From assembly GCF_013184525.1 (NCBI RefSeq), contig NZ_JAAOIZ010000003.1:620001-684000 (forward strand): DNA of 64,000 bases, in the 5' to 3' direction. Of this stretch, positions 36,356 to 44,853 are shown piece after piece (the first letter of the stretch is position 1; every line of letters begins with the position of its first letter). The notes beneath the pieces are model-generated. The model saw nothing but the letters and a program-made list of their open reading frames with translations. It searched no databases and was not told the DNA's origin. Made by a program: the position numbers and the translations under genes. This DNA comes from Chryseobacterium sp. LAM-KRS1 (GTDB taxonomy: Bacteria > Bacteroidota > Bacteroidia > Flavobacteriales > Weeksellaceae).

Positions 36356-38233
36356 ATGTTGGCGAAGTCCTATGAAAAAGCATTTGATTCCCCGGAATGG
36401 ATCTTTGAAATCAAATGGGACGGCTACAGGGCTATAGCCGATCTGAGCAAAAATGATCCTTTATTTTATTCAAGAAACGGAATTTCTTTTTTATCAAAAT
36501 TCAGAAAAGTTACCCAAGACTTTAGTCTTCAAAAGCAAAAAATGATTTTGGATGGAGAAATTGTGGCCTATGACGAAAACGGAAAACCCAATTTCCAACT
36601 ATTACAACAGATTGGTGATAATCCTGATCTCGCCCTGGTATATCAGGTTTTTGATCTGCTTTGGCTGAATGGCCATTCTACCGAACAACTCCCATTATTG
36701 CAAAGAAAAGAGCTGTTAAAAGAAGCATTGGTAGAAACAGAAATGATTAAATATTGTGACCATATCCCTGAAAATGGAATCAGTTTTTTCAATCAGATGG
36801 AAAAAATGCAACTTGAAGGCATGATCGCAAAAAAATCCGATAGCCAGTATGTTGAAAATCACAGAACTTCTGATTGGTTAAAAATAAAATTCACCAGTAC
36901 TGAAGAAGTCATTATCTGTGGATTCACAGAACCCAGAGGTTCCAGAAAAGGCTTCGGAGCATTGATATTAGGAAAATATAAAGGTGGAAAGCTCATTTAC
37001 TCCGGACATACAGGAACGGGATTCAATAGTGAATCTTTGAATCAACTTCATCAGCGTTTGGAAAAGTTAATTATAAAAAATTCACCGTTTGACAAAATCC
37101 CCAAAACCAATATGCCAGTCACATGGGTAGAACCGAAACTGGTTTGTGAAATCAAATATTCTGAAATCACCAAGGACGGAATTTTCAGACATCCTGTTTT
37201 TATCACGATCCGGGAGGATAAAAACCCGGAAGAAATCAATGATTCCGCCAATAAAGTGAACCCAAAAAATGAAAAACCTAAAAAAATGAAAGCCACTACA
37301 TCATCAAAAAATACTGAAAAAGAAAAGGAAGTTACTTTAGATAAGCATAAAGTAAAATTGACAAATCAAGATAAAATATATTTTCCGGAAGATGGTATAT
37401 CAAAAGGAGATGTGATTGAATACTATCAATCGGTTGCCAGATATATTTTACCGCATCTGAAAAACCGTCCGTTATCCTTAAACCGTTTCCCAAACGGAAT
37501 TGAAGAACAAGGTTTTTATCAGAAAGATGCCAGTGACAATACTCCGGAATGGGTAAAAACAACACAGGTTTATTCTGAATCCAACGATAAATATATTGAT
37601 TATATCTACTGTAATGATAAAGCCACACTCGCTTATCTTAATAATCTAGGTTGTATAGATCTCAACCCCTGGAACAGTTCACTCCCTGATCTTGAACATC
37701 CCGATTATTTAGTGCTTGATCTCGATCCCTCTAAAAAAAATACATTTGATGATGTTATTGAAACCGCCTTACAGGTAAATGAAGTCCTGAAGTCAATTAA
37801 AGTGAAAGGGTATTGTAAAACATCAGGAAGTACCGGAATTCACATCTATATTCCGATGGGAGGTAATTATGAATTCGATCAGGTAAAGGATTTTGCTCAT
37901 ATTGTCATGAAACAGGTCAATGAAAAACTTCCTAAAATAACCACCTTAGAAAGAAGCCTTCAAAAAAGGGATGATAAGAAAATCTATCTGGATTACCTTC
38001 AAAACAGAACAGGACAAACGTTGGCAAGTGCTTACAGCTTACGTCCAAAACCGGGAGCTTCGGTTTCTATGCCGATTGCATGGGAAGAATTAAAGCCCGG
38101 ATTAAAACCTACAGATTTCAATATCCACAACGCACTTGACAGGATTAAAGAAAAAGGAGATTTATTTAAACCGGTTTTAGGAAAAGGAATTGATATGATG
38201 AAGGCGTTGGATTTATTGCAGAATTTAGGATAA
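36356..38233 (+). CDS. LigD ligase-polymerase part (3' frame of split ligD)
   Basis: A 625-residue frame holding the ATP-dependent DNA ligase domain (motif I KWDGYR with K20, DGEIVAYD, EGMIAKK, DWLKIK), an OB-fold (about 190-290), and a lysine-rich linker. The primase-polymerase domain then follows from about 325 (KLTNQDKIYFPEDGISKGD, the metal-binding LDLDPS, SGSTGIHIY, DYLQN). The ATG at 36356 is the Met of the conserved FIKPMLA segment and has no obvious ribosome-binding site. It is therefore more likely an internal Met of full-length LigD than a genuine start. Confidence 0.8.
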   Translation: MLAKSYEKAFDSPEWIFEIKWDGYRAIADLSKNDPLFYSRNGISFLSKFRKVTQDFSLQKQKMILDGEIVAYDENGKPNFQLLQQIGDNPDLALVYQVFDLLWLNGHSTEQLPLLQRKELLKEALVETEMIKYCDHIPENGISFFNQMEKMQLEGMIAKKSDSQYVENHRTSDWLKIKFTSTEEVIICGFTEPRGSRKGFGALILGKYKGGKLIYSGHTGTGFNSESLNQLHQRLEKLIIKNSPFDKIPKTNMPVTWVEPKLVCEIKYSEITKDGIFRHPVFITIREDKNPEEINDSANKVNPKNEKPKKMKATTSSKNTEKEKEVTLDKHKVKLTNQDKIYFPEDGISKGDVIEYYQSVARYILPHLKNRPLSLNRFPNGIEEQGFYQKDASDNTPEWVKTTQVYSESNDKYIDYIYCNDKATLAYLNNLGCIDLNPWNSSLPDLEHPDYLVLDLDPSKKNTFDDVIETALQVNEVLKSIKVKGYCKTSGSTGIHIYIPMGGNYEFDQVKDFAHIVMKQVNEKLPKITTLERSLQKRDDKKIYLDYLQNRTGQTLASAYSLRPKPGASVSMPIAWEELKPGLKPTDFNIHNALDRIKEKGDLFKPVLGKGIDMMKALDLLQNLG

Positions 38234-38254
38234 ATCAACGCCTTGATGAAATAA

Positions 38255-38285
38255 AAAAACCTGCATTTTATCAATGCAGGTTTTT
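38255..38285. terminator. bidirectional terminator between ligD and mscS
   Basis: A perfect 13-bp stem AAAAACCTGCATT / AATGCAGGTTTTT with a 5-base loop lies between convergent stops at 38233 and 38299. Confidence 0.88.
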
Positions 38286-38298
38286 CATTATAAGATTT

Positions 38299-39147
38299 TT
38301 AGTTATTATTATATACATGTACATCCCTTTGTGGAAAAGGAATTTCAATTCCTGCCTTATCAAGGGCTGCCTTACAAGCTATAATCAATTCTTCATTCAT
38401 TGCCCAGAAATTTTCATTAGTGGTCATTACCCTTACAGACAAATTCACTGCACTATCTCCTAGCTCGGTAACAACTACTTGTGGCGCAGGTTCCTTAAGA
38501 GCATATTCATTCTGATGTATTGCCTCCAGCAGTATTTCTTTAGCTTGCTTTAGATCTGCATTATAAGAAACTCCTATATCAAACCACGTTTTTCTTGTTC
38601 CCAACTGCGTATAATTGGTAATACTCTTGTTGGAGATTTCACCATTAGGGATTACGATCAACTGATTCTGAGGCGTAATAAGCCTTGTATGGAAAACGTC
38701 TATTGCATTTACCGTTCCGGATACTCCTGAACTTGCCGAAATAAAGTCTCCGATCTTAAATGGTTTTAATAATAAAATAAGAATGCCTCCCGCAAAATTC
38801 GTTAAAGATCCCTGTAAAGCCAATCCAACCGCTAATCCGGCAGCACCTATCATGGCGACAAAGGCTGAAGTCTGTACTCCTAATTGGGTAACCACTACAA
38901 TAAAGAGCAGGATATTAAGTCCCCAGTTGATAATATTTAATAAAAAAAGCTGTAAGGACGGCTCCATATTACGTCTTTTAAAGGCTTTTTCAACAAGTCT
39001 TTTAATCATCCTGATCATCCACGATCCTACCAAATATATCAGGAATGCTGAAATCACAGCTGTAATAATTTTCGGTGCCCATGCAATAGCTGAGGTCAAG
39101 AAGGTGTCCCACTGTTGTTGAACGTTGTCTAATTTTAAATCATCCAT
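38299..39147 (-). CDS. small-conductance mechanosensitive channel (MscS family)
   Basis: A 282-residue inner-membrane channel that opens under membrane tension to release solutes on hypo-osmotic shock. Three hydrophobic segments lie in the first 130 residues. TM3 carries the Gly/Ala-rich pore pattern GAAGLAVGLALQGSLTNFAGG, followed by the beta domain (KPFKIGDFISASSGVSGTV) and the C-terminal alpha/beta cage with IPFPQRDVHVY. The length matches E. coli MscS (286). Transcribed alone. Confidence 0.92.
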   Translation of the reverse strand: MDDLKLDNVQQQWDTFLTSAIAWAPKIITAVISAFLIYLVGSWMIRMIKRLVEKAFKRRNMEPSLQLFLLNIINWGLNILLFIVVVTQLGVQTSAFVAMIGAAGLAVGLALQGSLTNFAGGILILLLKPFKIGDFISASSGVSGTVNAIDVFHTRLITPQNQLIVIPNGEISNKSITNYTQLGTRKTWFDIGVSYNADLKQAKEILLEAIHQNEYALKEPAPQVVVTELGDSAVNLSVRVMTTNENFWAMNEELIIACKAALDKAGIEIPFPQRDVHVYNNN

Positions 39148-39497
39148 TTTGTATTTATTTAAATTGATATGTTATTTTTCTGATAAATTCTGAAACGATC
39201 CATATACCATAAAAAAATTAACCTTAAACCCTGGTTTAAAGTAATCTATATAATAAAAAGTATTGGATATCAGAACGACCTGTTCAGGTGCACTCAATGA
39301 TCATTTTTCGAAATTTATTCAGGTAAAAGAATCATTTCAGATTTTAAAAATACTGAAAAAAAGAATGATTTCCAATTTCTATACCGTACTCCTTTTTTGA
39401 AAAAGAGCAGTCTTTTTGAGACTTAAAAATTAAAAATAAACAGATTTAAGAGTTTAATTAAAATTTATTTAGAAAAATAAAAATTCAGCGAAAAATA
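39148..39497. other. 350-base intergenic region without a gene
   Basis: An AT-rich region between the starts/stops of mscS and the SDR gene. I see no coding frame with conserved character. It holds a perfect 7-bp-arm inverted repeat TTAAACC-CT-GGTTTAA at 39224-39239 in the mscS upstream region, and a looser hairpin (AATCATT … AATGATT) near 39330-39370. Confidence 0.6.
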
Positions 39498-40232
39498 TCA
39501 TGGTAATTTTGCCACCATACTTCCAGGTAAAATTTTCAAAATAAAATAAATAATTTTCCATTTAAAATTCGGGACTATAGTAAATGAGCTCCCTGCATTG
39601 ACCACAAAGTTCGCAACATAATCCGGTTCCATTATCAGGGATTCCGTAAGCTTCAGACCTGTATTCATTTTAGTGCGAATATATCCAATGACCAATGCAT
39701 TGACAATAATATTTCTTGAAGATAATTCCTGTCGGAGACCGGCTAAATATTGTGTGAATGCAGATTTTGTGCTTCCATATATAAAATTACTTTTTCTTCC
39801 TCTTACGCCGGAAAGTGAAGAAAGTCCGATAATTCTCTCAAGGTTATTATTACTTTTGTCCATAGCAATAATATTAAGAATTGAAACCCCACCCATATAG
39901 TTTACCTGCATCATCTGGTATGCACCTTTAAAATCAAGCAAAGCTTTTTGATTGTCAACCAGAAATCCGGCTGCATAAACTACAATAGCCGGTTTTATCA
40001 CCAGGTTATCATAAAATTGCTGATGCGAAGCAAAATCGGAAGCATCAAAATATATAATCTTAATTTTCGCTTGATCTAATTGATTTTCTTTAACAAAATT
40101 TTCCAGCGAGTCCGTATTTCTGGAAGCCGCAATTACTGAGTATCCTTTTTGCAGATACTGCTTAAAAGATTGTTTTGCAACATCAGAATTTGCTCCTAAA
40201 ATAAGAACTGTTTTGTTTATATTTTGCTTCAT
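39498..40232 (-). CDS. short-chain dehydrogenase/reductase (SDR)
   Basis: A 244-residue Rossmann-fold oxidoreductase. It has the glycine-rich cofactor loop near the N-terminus (VLILGANSDVAKQSF, a GxxSxxA variant of the usual TGxxxGIG) and the catalytic YGSTKSA (Tyr-xxx-Lys) with the upstream Ser in GLSSLSGVRG. The GANSDVA loop is seen in the branch that includes decaprenylphosphoryl-ribose epimerase partner reductases, but the substrate here is unknown. The C-terminal 30 residues are hydrophobic and basic (FKWKIIYFILKILPGSMVAKL) and may associate with the membrane. Confidence 0.85.
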   Translation of the reverse strand: MKQNINKTVLILGANSDVAKQSFKQYLQKGYSVIAASRNTDSLENFVKENQLDQAKIKIIYFDASDFASHQQFYDNLVIKPAIVVYAAGFLVDNQKALLDFKGAYQMMQVNYMGGVSILNIIAMDKSNNNLERIIGLSSLSGVRGRKSNFIYGSTKSAFTQYLAGLRQELSSRNIIVNALVIGYIRTKMNTGLKLTESLIMEPDYVANFVVNAGSSFTIVPNFKWKIIYFILKILPGSMVAKLP

Positions 40233-40328
40233 AGGACAAAGATAATTTAAAACTATAAAAATAGTAAGGATTTAATGCCAACAGGAATTTATTGGTTACC
40301 ATTTTTGTCGGCTTATCTCTATATAAAA

Positions 40329-40363
40329 GACCGGCGCGGTGAACTTTGTTCACCGCGCCGGTC
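40329..40363 (-). terminator. GC-rich perfect 16-bp hairpin downstream of yajC
   Basis: The arms GACCGGCGCGGTGAAC (40329-40344) and GTTCACCGCGCCGGTC (40348-40363) are perfectly complementary around a 3-base loop, and the minus strand then reads TTTTATAT. Its position 24 bases past the yajC stop fits a terminator. The stem has 12 G/C of 16 in a region that is otherwise about two-thirds A/T, and its composition is unlike the other terminators of the window. Confidence 0.75.
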
Positions 40364-40386
40364 ATATTCTCTTTTAAACTAAAAAA

Positions 40387-40761
40387 TTATTTCTTTTCAG
40401 TATCAATTTCTTTTTTCTCAGCAGTTTTTTCAGCTGCTTTAGTTGCTTTTTCTCCAAAACGATTGTCTGTAAATTCTCTTGATACAGCCGCTTTTTCGAA
40501 CTTTAACTTTCCTGATAATGTTTCAATAACAAAACCATCATCCTGGATTTGAGCAATTCTTCCATGAAGGCCTGAAGTTAGTACTACCCTGCTTCCTACT
40601 TTCAGATTTTCCTGAAAGGTTTTCTCCTGCTTCTGTTTTTTCATTTGTGGCCTTATCATTAAGAAATAAAAACCTACAAACATCACACCCATCATGATCA
40701 GCATCATTGAAGATGATCCTCCTGCCGGCTGTGCCTGTAAAAAAATGGTTAATGTATTCAT
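40387..40761 (-). CDS. yajC: YajC, preprotein translocase accessory subunit
   Basis: A 124-residue small inner-membrane protein of the SecDF-YajC complex. One transmembrane helix near the N-terminus (SSMMLIMMGVMFVGFYFLM) is followed by the family signature IRPQMKKQKQ and the cytoplasmic domain (LKVGSRVVLTSGLHGRIAQI). The C-terminal tail is highly charged (KAAEKTAEKKEIDTEKK). It is the last gene of nusB-DUF1573-yajC, with a gap of 5 bases to the DUF1573 gene. Confidence 0.93.
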   Translation of the reverse strand: MNTLTIFLQAQPAGGSSSMMLIMMGVMFVGFYFLMIRPQMKKQKQEKTFQENLKVGSRVVLTSGLHGRIAQIQDDGFVIETLSGKLKFEKAAVSREFTDNRFGEKATKAAEKTAEKKEIDTEKK

Positions 40762-40766
40762 TTTAA

Positions 40767-41273
40767 TTAAGGTTGAATATTCGCAGTGAATGTTAATTTA
40801 ATTGGAGATTTTTCTACGTTCGCATATACGTCAGCATATTTCTGAACATTTCCATCGAAACTTGAAGAATCAAAATGTAAGGTAATCTTTCCTTTTTTAC
40901 CTGGTAAAATAGGCTCTTTAGTAAAGTCAGGAGCTGTACATCCGCATCCAGGCTTAACTTCAGAAATTACCAATGGATTTTTACCTGTATTGGTTACTTC
41001 ATAAACATGCTCTACTTTATCTCCTTTTTTGATATTTCCAAAATCGAAATTGCTTTCAGATAAAGCAAGTGAAGTTGAAGGTTGGTTAGATTGAGCCGGA
41101 GTTACCGCTTCTGTTGTTGCAGGAGCTACCGGAGAATCAGCGGGAGTTGTTGCAGCAGCAGAGGAATCTGTTGCTACAGATTCAGCAGTTTGAGCCTCCT
41201 TGTTTTCTTTTTTACAAGAAACTAAACCAAAGCCTATAATAGACAAAGCGATAATTGATAACGTCTTTTTCAT
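40767..41273 (-). CDS. DUF1573 lipoprotein
   Basis: A 168-residue lipoprotein (lipobox GLVSC, Cys20) with a low-complexity Ala/Thr/Pro/Ser linker (about 25-70). The DUF1573 domain follows (ESNFDFGNIKKGDKVEHVYEVTNTGKNPLVISEVKPGCGC … LHFDSSSFDGNVQK), an Ig-like fold that is abundant in Bacteroidota. The conserved PGCGCT motif is present. It lies between nusB and yajC with gaps of 1 and 5 bases, so it is almost certainly in the same operon. Specific function unknown. Confidence 0.88.
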   Translation of the reverse strand: MKKTLSIIALSIIGFGLVSCKKENKEAQTAESVATDSSAAATTPADSPVAPATTEAVTPAQSNQPSTSLALSESNFDFGNIKKGDKVEHVYEVTNTGKNPLVISEVKPGCGCTAPDFTKEPILPGKKGKITLHFDSSSFDGNVQKYADVYANVEKSPIKLTFTANIQP

Positions 41274-41274
41274 G

Positions 41275-42180
41275 TTAAATTCTATTTTGATCTTTACAAT
41301 ATTTATCTAAAATTCCGTTAATGAAGATATTGGATCTGTCTGTAGCAAATACTTTAGCAATTTCAATATATTCATTGATAATAACTCTTGATGGTGTAAA
41401 AGGAAAATTATCAAGTTCCGATATAGCGGTAGACAAAATAACTTTATCCATTAAAGAAACTCTTTCCAAATCCCAGTTTTCCAATCTTTCACTTAGTTTC
41501 TTTTCATTATTTTCCCAATTGTTCAAAGTATCTCTTAGAAGTTTAGCTGCAAAAGCCTTATCATCTTCATCCTTGATCATTTTGATTAATGTTCTGCTTT
41601 CTTCATCTTCCTTCAGAAATCCAATTGTCTTTTGAACCATTGAATTGGAAATGTGAATATCATCAGACCAGGTCAGTTCCTTGTCTCCAAGATAATCATG
41701 AAAATCTTCATTTTCAGCGATATAGCGCAAAAATAATTTTCCGATAAACTTCTGGTCCTCTTCAAAAGAATATTCTTCTACTTTCATGAAATCCTGGTAA
41801 CGTTTCCCTGCAGTAATTCTCTGGAAAGTTTTTACCAATAGATCATCATGTAAATCCCATTTCAATTCTTTATGTTGCCCTGTAAAGAATAGCCTTTCAG
41901 GGTTTTCCTCTAGTTTGATCAACACCTGATTGTTAATAAATTTCTGGTTGGGATTAATATCAGAATCTGTTTTCAGATATTTTTTCTTCCCAATTTCCAT
42001 CTGGTTTTCAGCAAGCGCCTTTAGACCTACTAAAAAATTCAGTTGGTAAATATAGAGATGATAGATTTTCTCTATACCCGAAAACATGTTTTTCTCTAAA
42101 ACATCAAATTTAATCGGATTCTGGTAGTATGAATACACATTTTCCACCACTTTTTCACGGATTTGTCTTCTTCCTAACAT
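41275..42180 (-). CDS. nusB: transcription antitermination factor NusB
   Basis: An all-helical RNA-binding factor which, with NusE, binds boxA of rRNA leaders to prevent premature termination. The N-terminus MLGRRQIREKVVENVYSYYQ and the C-terminal conserved block (LERVSLMDKVILSTAISELDNFPFTPSRVIINEYIEIAKVF, residues about 238-278) identify the family. At 301 residues it is about twice the E. coli length, with a long insertion in the middle as usual for Bacteroidota. It is the first gene of nusB-DUF1573-yajC. Confidence 0.93.
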   Translation of the reverse strand: MLGRRQIREKVVENVYSYYQNPIKFDVLEKNMFSGIEKIYHLYIYQLNFLVGLKALAENQMEIGKKKYLKTDSDINPNQKFINNQVLIKLEENPERLFFTGQHKELKWDLHDDLLVKTFQRITAGKRYQDFMKVEEYSFEEDQKFIGKLFLRYIAENEDFHDYLGDKELTWSDDIHISNSMVQKTIGFLKEDEESRTLIKMIKDEDDKAFAAKLLRDTLNNWENNEKKLSERLENWDLERVSLMDKVILSTAISELDNFPFTPSRVIINEYIEIAKVFATDRSNIFINGILDKYCKDQNRI

Positions 42181-42253
42181 TCAAAGAGCTTTTTATGGGT
42201 GCAAAGATACAAAATTTAAAATTTATCGAATTCGTAGTGTGAAGGTATTTTTG

Positions 42254-42261
42254 TAATTTTG
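42254..42261 (+). promoter_or_regulatory. -7 box (TAATTTTG) of the ABC exporter gene
   Basis: An exact TAnnTTTG match 9 bases before the ATG at 42271. Transcription would begin about at the ATG, so the mRNA may be leaderless or nearly so. Confidence 0.5.
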
Positions 42262-42270
42262 TAAAACTAT

Positions 42271-43932
42271 ATGAAAGCTTTAAAAACCCTGAACCCCTAC
42301 TTTTGGAAACACAAGATATTGTTGTTTTGGGGGCTGTTATTTATCATTGCCAGTAATTTTTTTAATACATATAAAGTTCAGTTTGTAGGAAAATCGGTTG
42401 ATGAACTTACCAAAAACGGACAAATGGGATTCAACAGGCAGGTATTGATTTACGTTGCCATTATTGTTGGTTGTTCGTTATTGACGGGATTCTTTACTTT
42501 CATGATGAGACAGACCATTATTGTAGCGTCAAGGAGAATTGAATATGAGCTTAAAAATAAAATCTACAGACACTATCAGGAGCTTTCCCTTACAGATTAT
42601 AAGCAGACGACTATCGGTGACCTCATGAACCGATTGAGCGAAGATATTGTAGCGGTAAGAATGTACCTTGGACCGGGAGTCATGTATGTCGTAAATTTAC
42701 TGGTGTTACTTCTTATTACCAGCATCTATATGATAAAAACGGACGTATCCATGACTTTATGGACATTACTACCACTTCCGATTTTGTCATACCTTATTTT
42801 TAAAGTAAGTTCAATTATTAACAAGAAGTCAAAGATAATGCAGAAAAGCCAGTCCGGTATTTCAACTTTTGTACAGGACAGTTTTTCGGGAATAAGAGTT
42901 GTAAAATTCTTTGCCAGGGAAAATTATATCAAAAAGAATTACGGGGCAAAGGTAACCGATTACCAGGATAAGGCATTAGACCTCGCAAAGACAGAAGCTT
43001 ATTTTTTTACTATTATTTTATTTGTAATCGGATTGCTTAACGTAGCCATCATCGTCATCGGTGGACAAAAATATATTGCAGGACAACTAAGTATCGGTAA
43101 AATAGCCGACTTTTTCATGTACATCAATACCCTTATATTTCCTTTTTCAATGGTAGGATGGGTAACATCAGTCAATCAACGAGCAGAAGCCTCCATGCAG
43201 AGAATCAATGAGTTTCTGGATAAAAAATCTGAAATCATTAATAAAAATTCTGATCAGTATAAAATCAAGGGAGATATTGAATTTAGAAATGTTTCATATG
43301 TGTACCCTAACACAGGAATAAAAGCTTTAGAAAATTTAAGCTTTACAATTAATGCGGGACAATCATTGGCGATTATGGGGAAAACAGGAAGCGGAAAATC
43401 TACGATCGCCTTATTGCTATGCCGTTTAATAGACCCTACTGAAGGTGAAATTCTGATTGACGGGAAAAATCTTAAGGACCACAATCTCGAAGTGTACAGG
43501 GATTTTATTGGCTATATTCCTCAGGAGAGCTATTTATTCTCGGATACTATAGAAAATAATATTGGATTTGCGATCGACCATCCGTCCCATGAGAAAGTAG
43601 TAGAATATGCTAAAATCGCAGACGTTCATAAAAACATCATAGGATTTAAAGAACAGTATAAAACGACGGTTGGAGAGCGTGGAGTGATGCTTTCGGGAGG
43701 ACAAAAGCAAAGAATTTGTATCGCCAGAGCCCTGATTAAGGATCCAAATATCATTATTTTTGATGATTCTTTATCTGCATTAGATACCGAAACCGAACAA
43801 AATATACTGCAAAATATTGAGTCAAAAATCCACAATGCAACCTCCATAATTATCACACACAGAGAGTCTAGCGCACAAAGAGCTGACAAAATCCTTAATC
43901 TTACTGAAATTACCAATTCTGTAACTGCTTAG
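42271..43932 (+). CDS. ABC exporter (fused permease and ATPase, MsbA-like)
   Basis: A 553-residue half-transporter that would dimerise in the inner membrane. Six predicted transmembrane helices lie in the first 300 residues. The nucleotide-binding domain has Walker A GKTGSGKST (about residue 370), Q-loop YIPQESYLF, signature LSGGQKQR, Walker B IIIFDDSLSALD and the switch His in IIITHR. The family exports lipids, peptides or drugs. The fused arrangement and the short MKALKTLNPYFWKHK start are typical of Bacteroidota MsbA-like proteins, but the substrate is not identifiable. Confidence 0.92.
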   Translation: MKALKTLNPYFWKHKILLFWGLLFIIASNFFNTYKVQFVGKSVDELTKNGQMGFNRQVLIYVAIIVGCSLLTGFFTFMMRQTIIVASRRIEYELKNKIYRHYQELSLTDYKQTTIGDLMNRLSEDIVAVRMYLGPGVMYVVNLLVLLLITSIYMIKTDVSMTLWTLLPLPILSYLIFKVSSIINKKSKIMQKSQSGISTFVQDSFSGIRVVKFFARENYIKKNYGAKVTDYQDKALDLAKTEAYFFTIILFVIGLLNVAIIVIGGQKYIAGQLSIGKIADFFMYINTLIFPFSMVGWVTSVNQRAEASMQRINEFLDKKSEIINKNSDQYKIKGDIEFRNVSYVYPNTGIKALENLSFTINAGQSLAIMGKTGSGKSTIALLLCRLIDPTEGEILIDGKNLKDHNLEVYRDFIGYIPQESYLFSDTIENNIGFAIDHPSHEKVVEYAKIADVHKNIIGFKEQYKTTVGERGVMLSGGQKQRICIARALIKDPNIIIFDDSLSALDTETEQNILQNIESKIHNATSIIITHRESSAQRADKILNLTEITNSVTA

Positions 43933-43972
43933 CCGATTCATTCAAAATTGTTAAATAAATCATAAAAAAAAT

Positions 43973-44002
43973 TTTGTGATTAAAAGAAATCTTTTATATT
44001 TG
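43973..44002 (+). promoter_or_regulatory. promoter of the PUR-like gene
   Basis: TTTG (43973-43976), an 18-base spacer and TATATTTG (43995-44002) almost exactly match the Bacteroidota vegetative promoter. The ATG follows 29 bases later. Confidence 0.75.
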
Positions 44003-44031
44003 TTCTTAACAAGATTAAAAAATATCTAACA

Positions 44032-44367
44032 ATGAGTGAATACAAGGAACGCCATGAAAATGAAATTTTCACGAAGGTGTTAAAAGCAGGAAGAAGAACA
44101 TATTTCTTTGATGTGCGTGAGACGAAAGCGGGGGATTATTATCTTACGATTACCGAAAGTAAAAAGAACTTCGGTGAAAATGGAGAGGCTACATTTGAAA
44201 AACACAAAATTTACCTTTACAAAGAAGATTTTAAGAGTTTCCAGGAAATGTTCAATGAGTCAACAGATTTCATCATTAATGAAAAGGGTGAGGATGTAAT
44301 TTCAGAAAAACATGACAAAGACTTCAAAAGCAAATCTTATACTATAGATTCTGACGACGAAGTATAA
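44032..44367 (+). CDS. PUR-family (DUF3276) DNA/RNA-binding protein
   Basis: A 111-residue cytoplasmic protein with the PUR-alpha-like single-repeat fold found in Bacteroidota and Borrelia: EIFTKVLKAGRRTYFFDVRETKAGDYYLTITESKK, then FEKHKIYLYKEDFKSFQEMF. PUR proteins bind single-stranded nucleic acid. The C-terminal 25 residues are acidic/polar (SEKHDKDFKSKSYTIDSDDEV) and probably disordered. It has a strong promoter and its own terminator, so it is probably well expressed. Confidence 0.9.
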   Translation: MSEYKERHENEIFTKVLKAGRRTYFFDVRETKAGDYYLTITESKKNFGENGEATFEKHKIYLYKEDFKSFQEMFNESTDFIINEKGEDVISEKHDKDFKSKSYTIDSDDEV

Positions 44368-44388
44368 AAAAAGAATATCTAAAAACAC

Positions 44389-44415
44389 AAGCATCTGAAA
44401 AAAGGTGCTTTTTTT
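44389..44415 (+). terminator. intrinsic terminator after the PUR-like gene
   Basis: The stem AAGCATCT / AGGTGCTT (one G-U pair) has a 6-base loop and is followed by a T-run. Confidence 0.78.
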
Positions 44416-44710
44416 ATGTCTATTTTTTTACAGGATTATTCTAAGAACAATGGATTTAAAAGATGCAAAAGAGTACTTTTAAATCTAAATACCTATGATG
44501 TACCACTCATTAACAGTAATTATGCTAGAAATATGCTATAAAAATCTCTCTAGAATATTCTCTTATTATTTATCACTTCACATTCTATTTCAATCAAGTA
44601 TTCCCCTTAAAACATCATCAAAATAAAAATCTATCCTGATCCTAAAATAAAATTAAAAGTTTGTGATATTTTTTTGGATAAAAAAATGAAACATCAGAAA
44701 GGTATAAAAT

Positions 44711-44738
44711 AAAAAAGTACACTTTAAAAGTGTACTTT
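44711..44738 (-). terminator. terminator after tRNA-His
   Basis: A perfect 11-bp stem AAAGTACACTT / AAGTGTACTTT with a 3-base loop and six T on the minus strand. It begins 6 bases beyond the tRNA 3' end. Confidence 0.85.
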
Positions 44739-44743
44739 CTTTG

Positions 44744-44818
<75 letters not shown>

Positions 44819-44853
44819 GTTTTGTGGTTGCAAATATAGGAAAGATTTTTTAA

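Larger units (their letters stand above)
35682..38233 (+). pseudogene. ligD: ligD (phosphoesterase-ligase-polymerase) interrupted by a -1 frame change at A9
   Basis: Read with one extra base at the run of nine A (36247-36255), this is a single 850-residue LigD with order phosphoesterase, ligase, polymerase. As it stands it is two open frames. The 5' frame (35682-36284, 200 residues) has all PE active-site residues (H36, H42, D44, R46, H78). The 3' frame (first ATG 36356, stop 38233) has the ligase lysine in EIKWDGYR and the polymerase LDLDPS motif. In the -1 frame the sequence continues without a stop from the A-run through KKPKKQQKEVITSKPEF into FIKPMLAKSYEKAF. All domains look intact, so decay is at most very recent. 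Alternatives are an assembly error, or ribosomal or polymerase slippage on A AAA AAA. Confidence 0.75.
44368..44743. other. 376-base intergenic region without a protein gene
   Basis: AT-rich sequence between the PUR-like gene and tRNA-His. It contains the terminators of both (44389-44415 and 44711-44738). Between them I see no coding frame, repeat or RNA motif. Confidence 0.65.

Noticed and set aside
36356-38233. A separate ligase-polymerase gene starting at the ATG at 36356
   Set aside because: The -1 frame is open back to the A-run and encodes typical LigD linker sequence, and the ATG is the Met of the conserved KPMLA segment without a visible ribosome-binding site; a frameshifted single gene explains it better.
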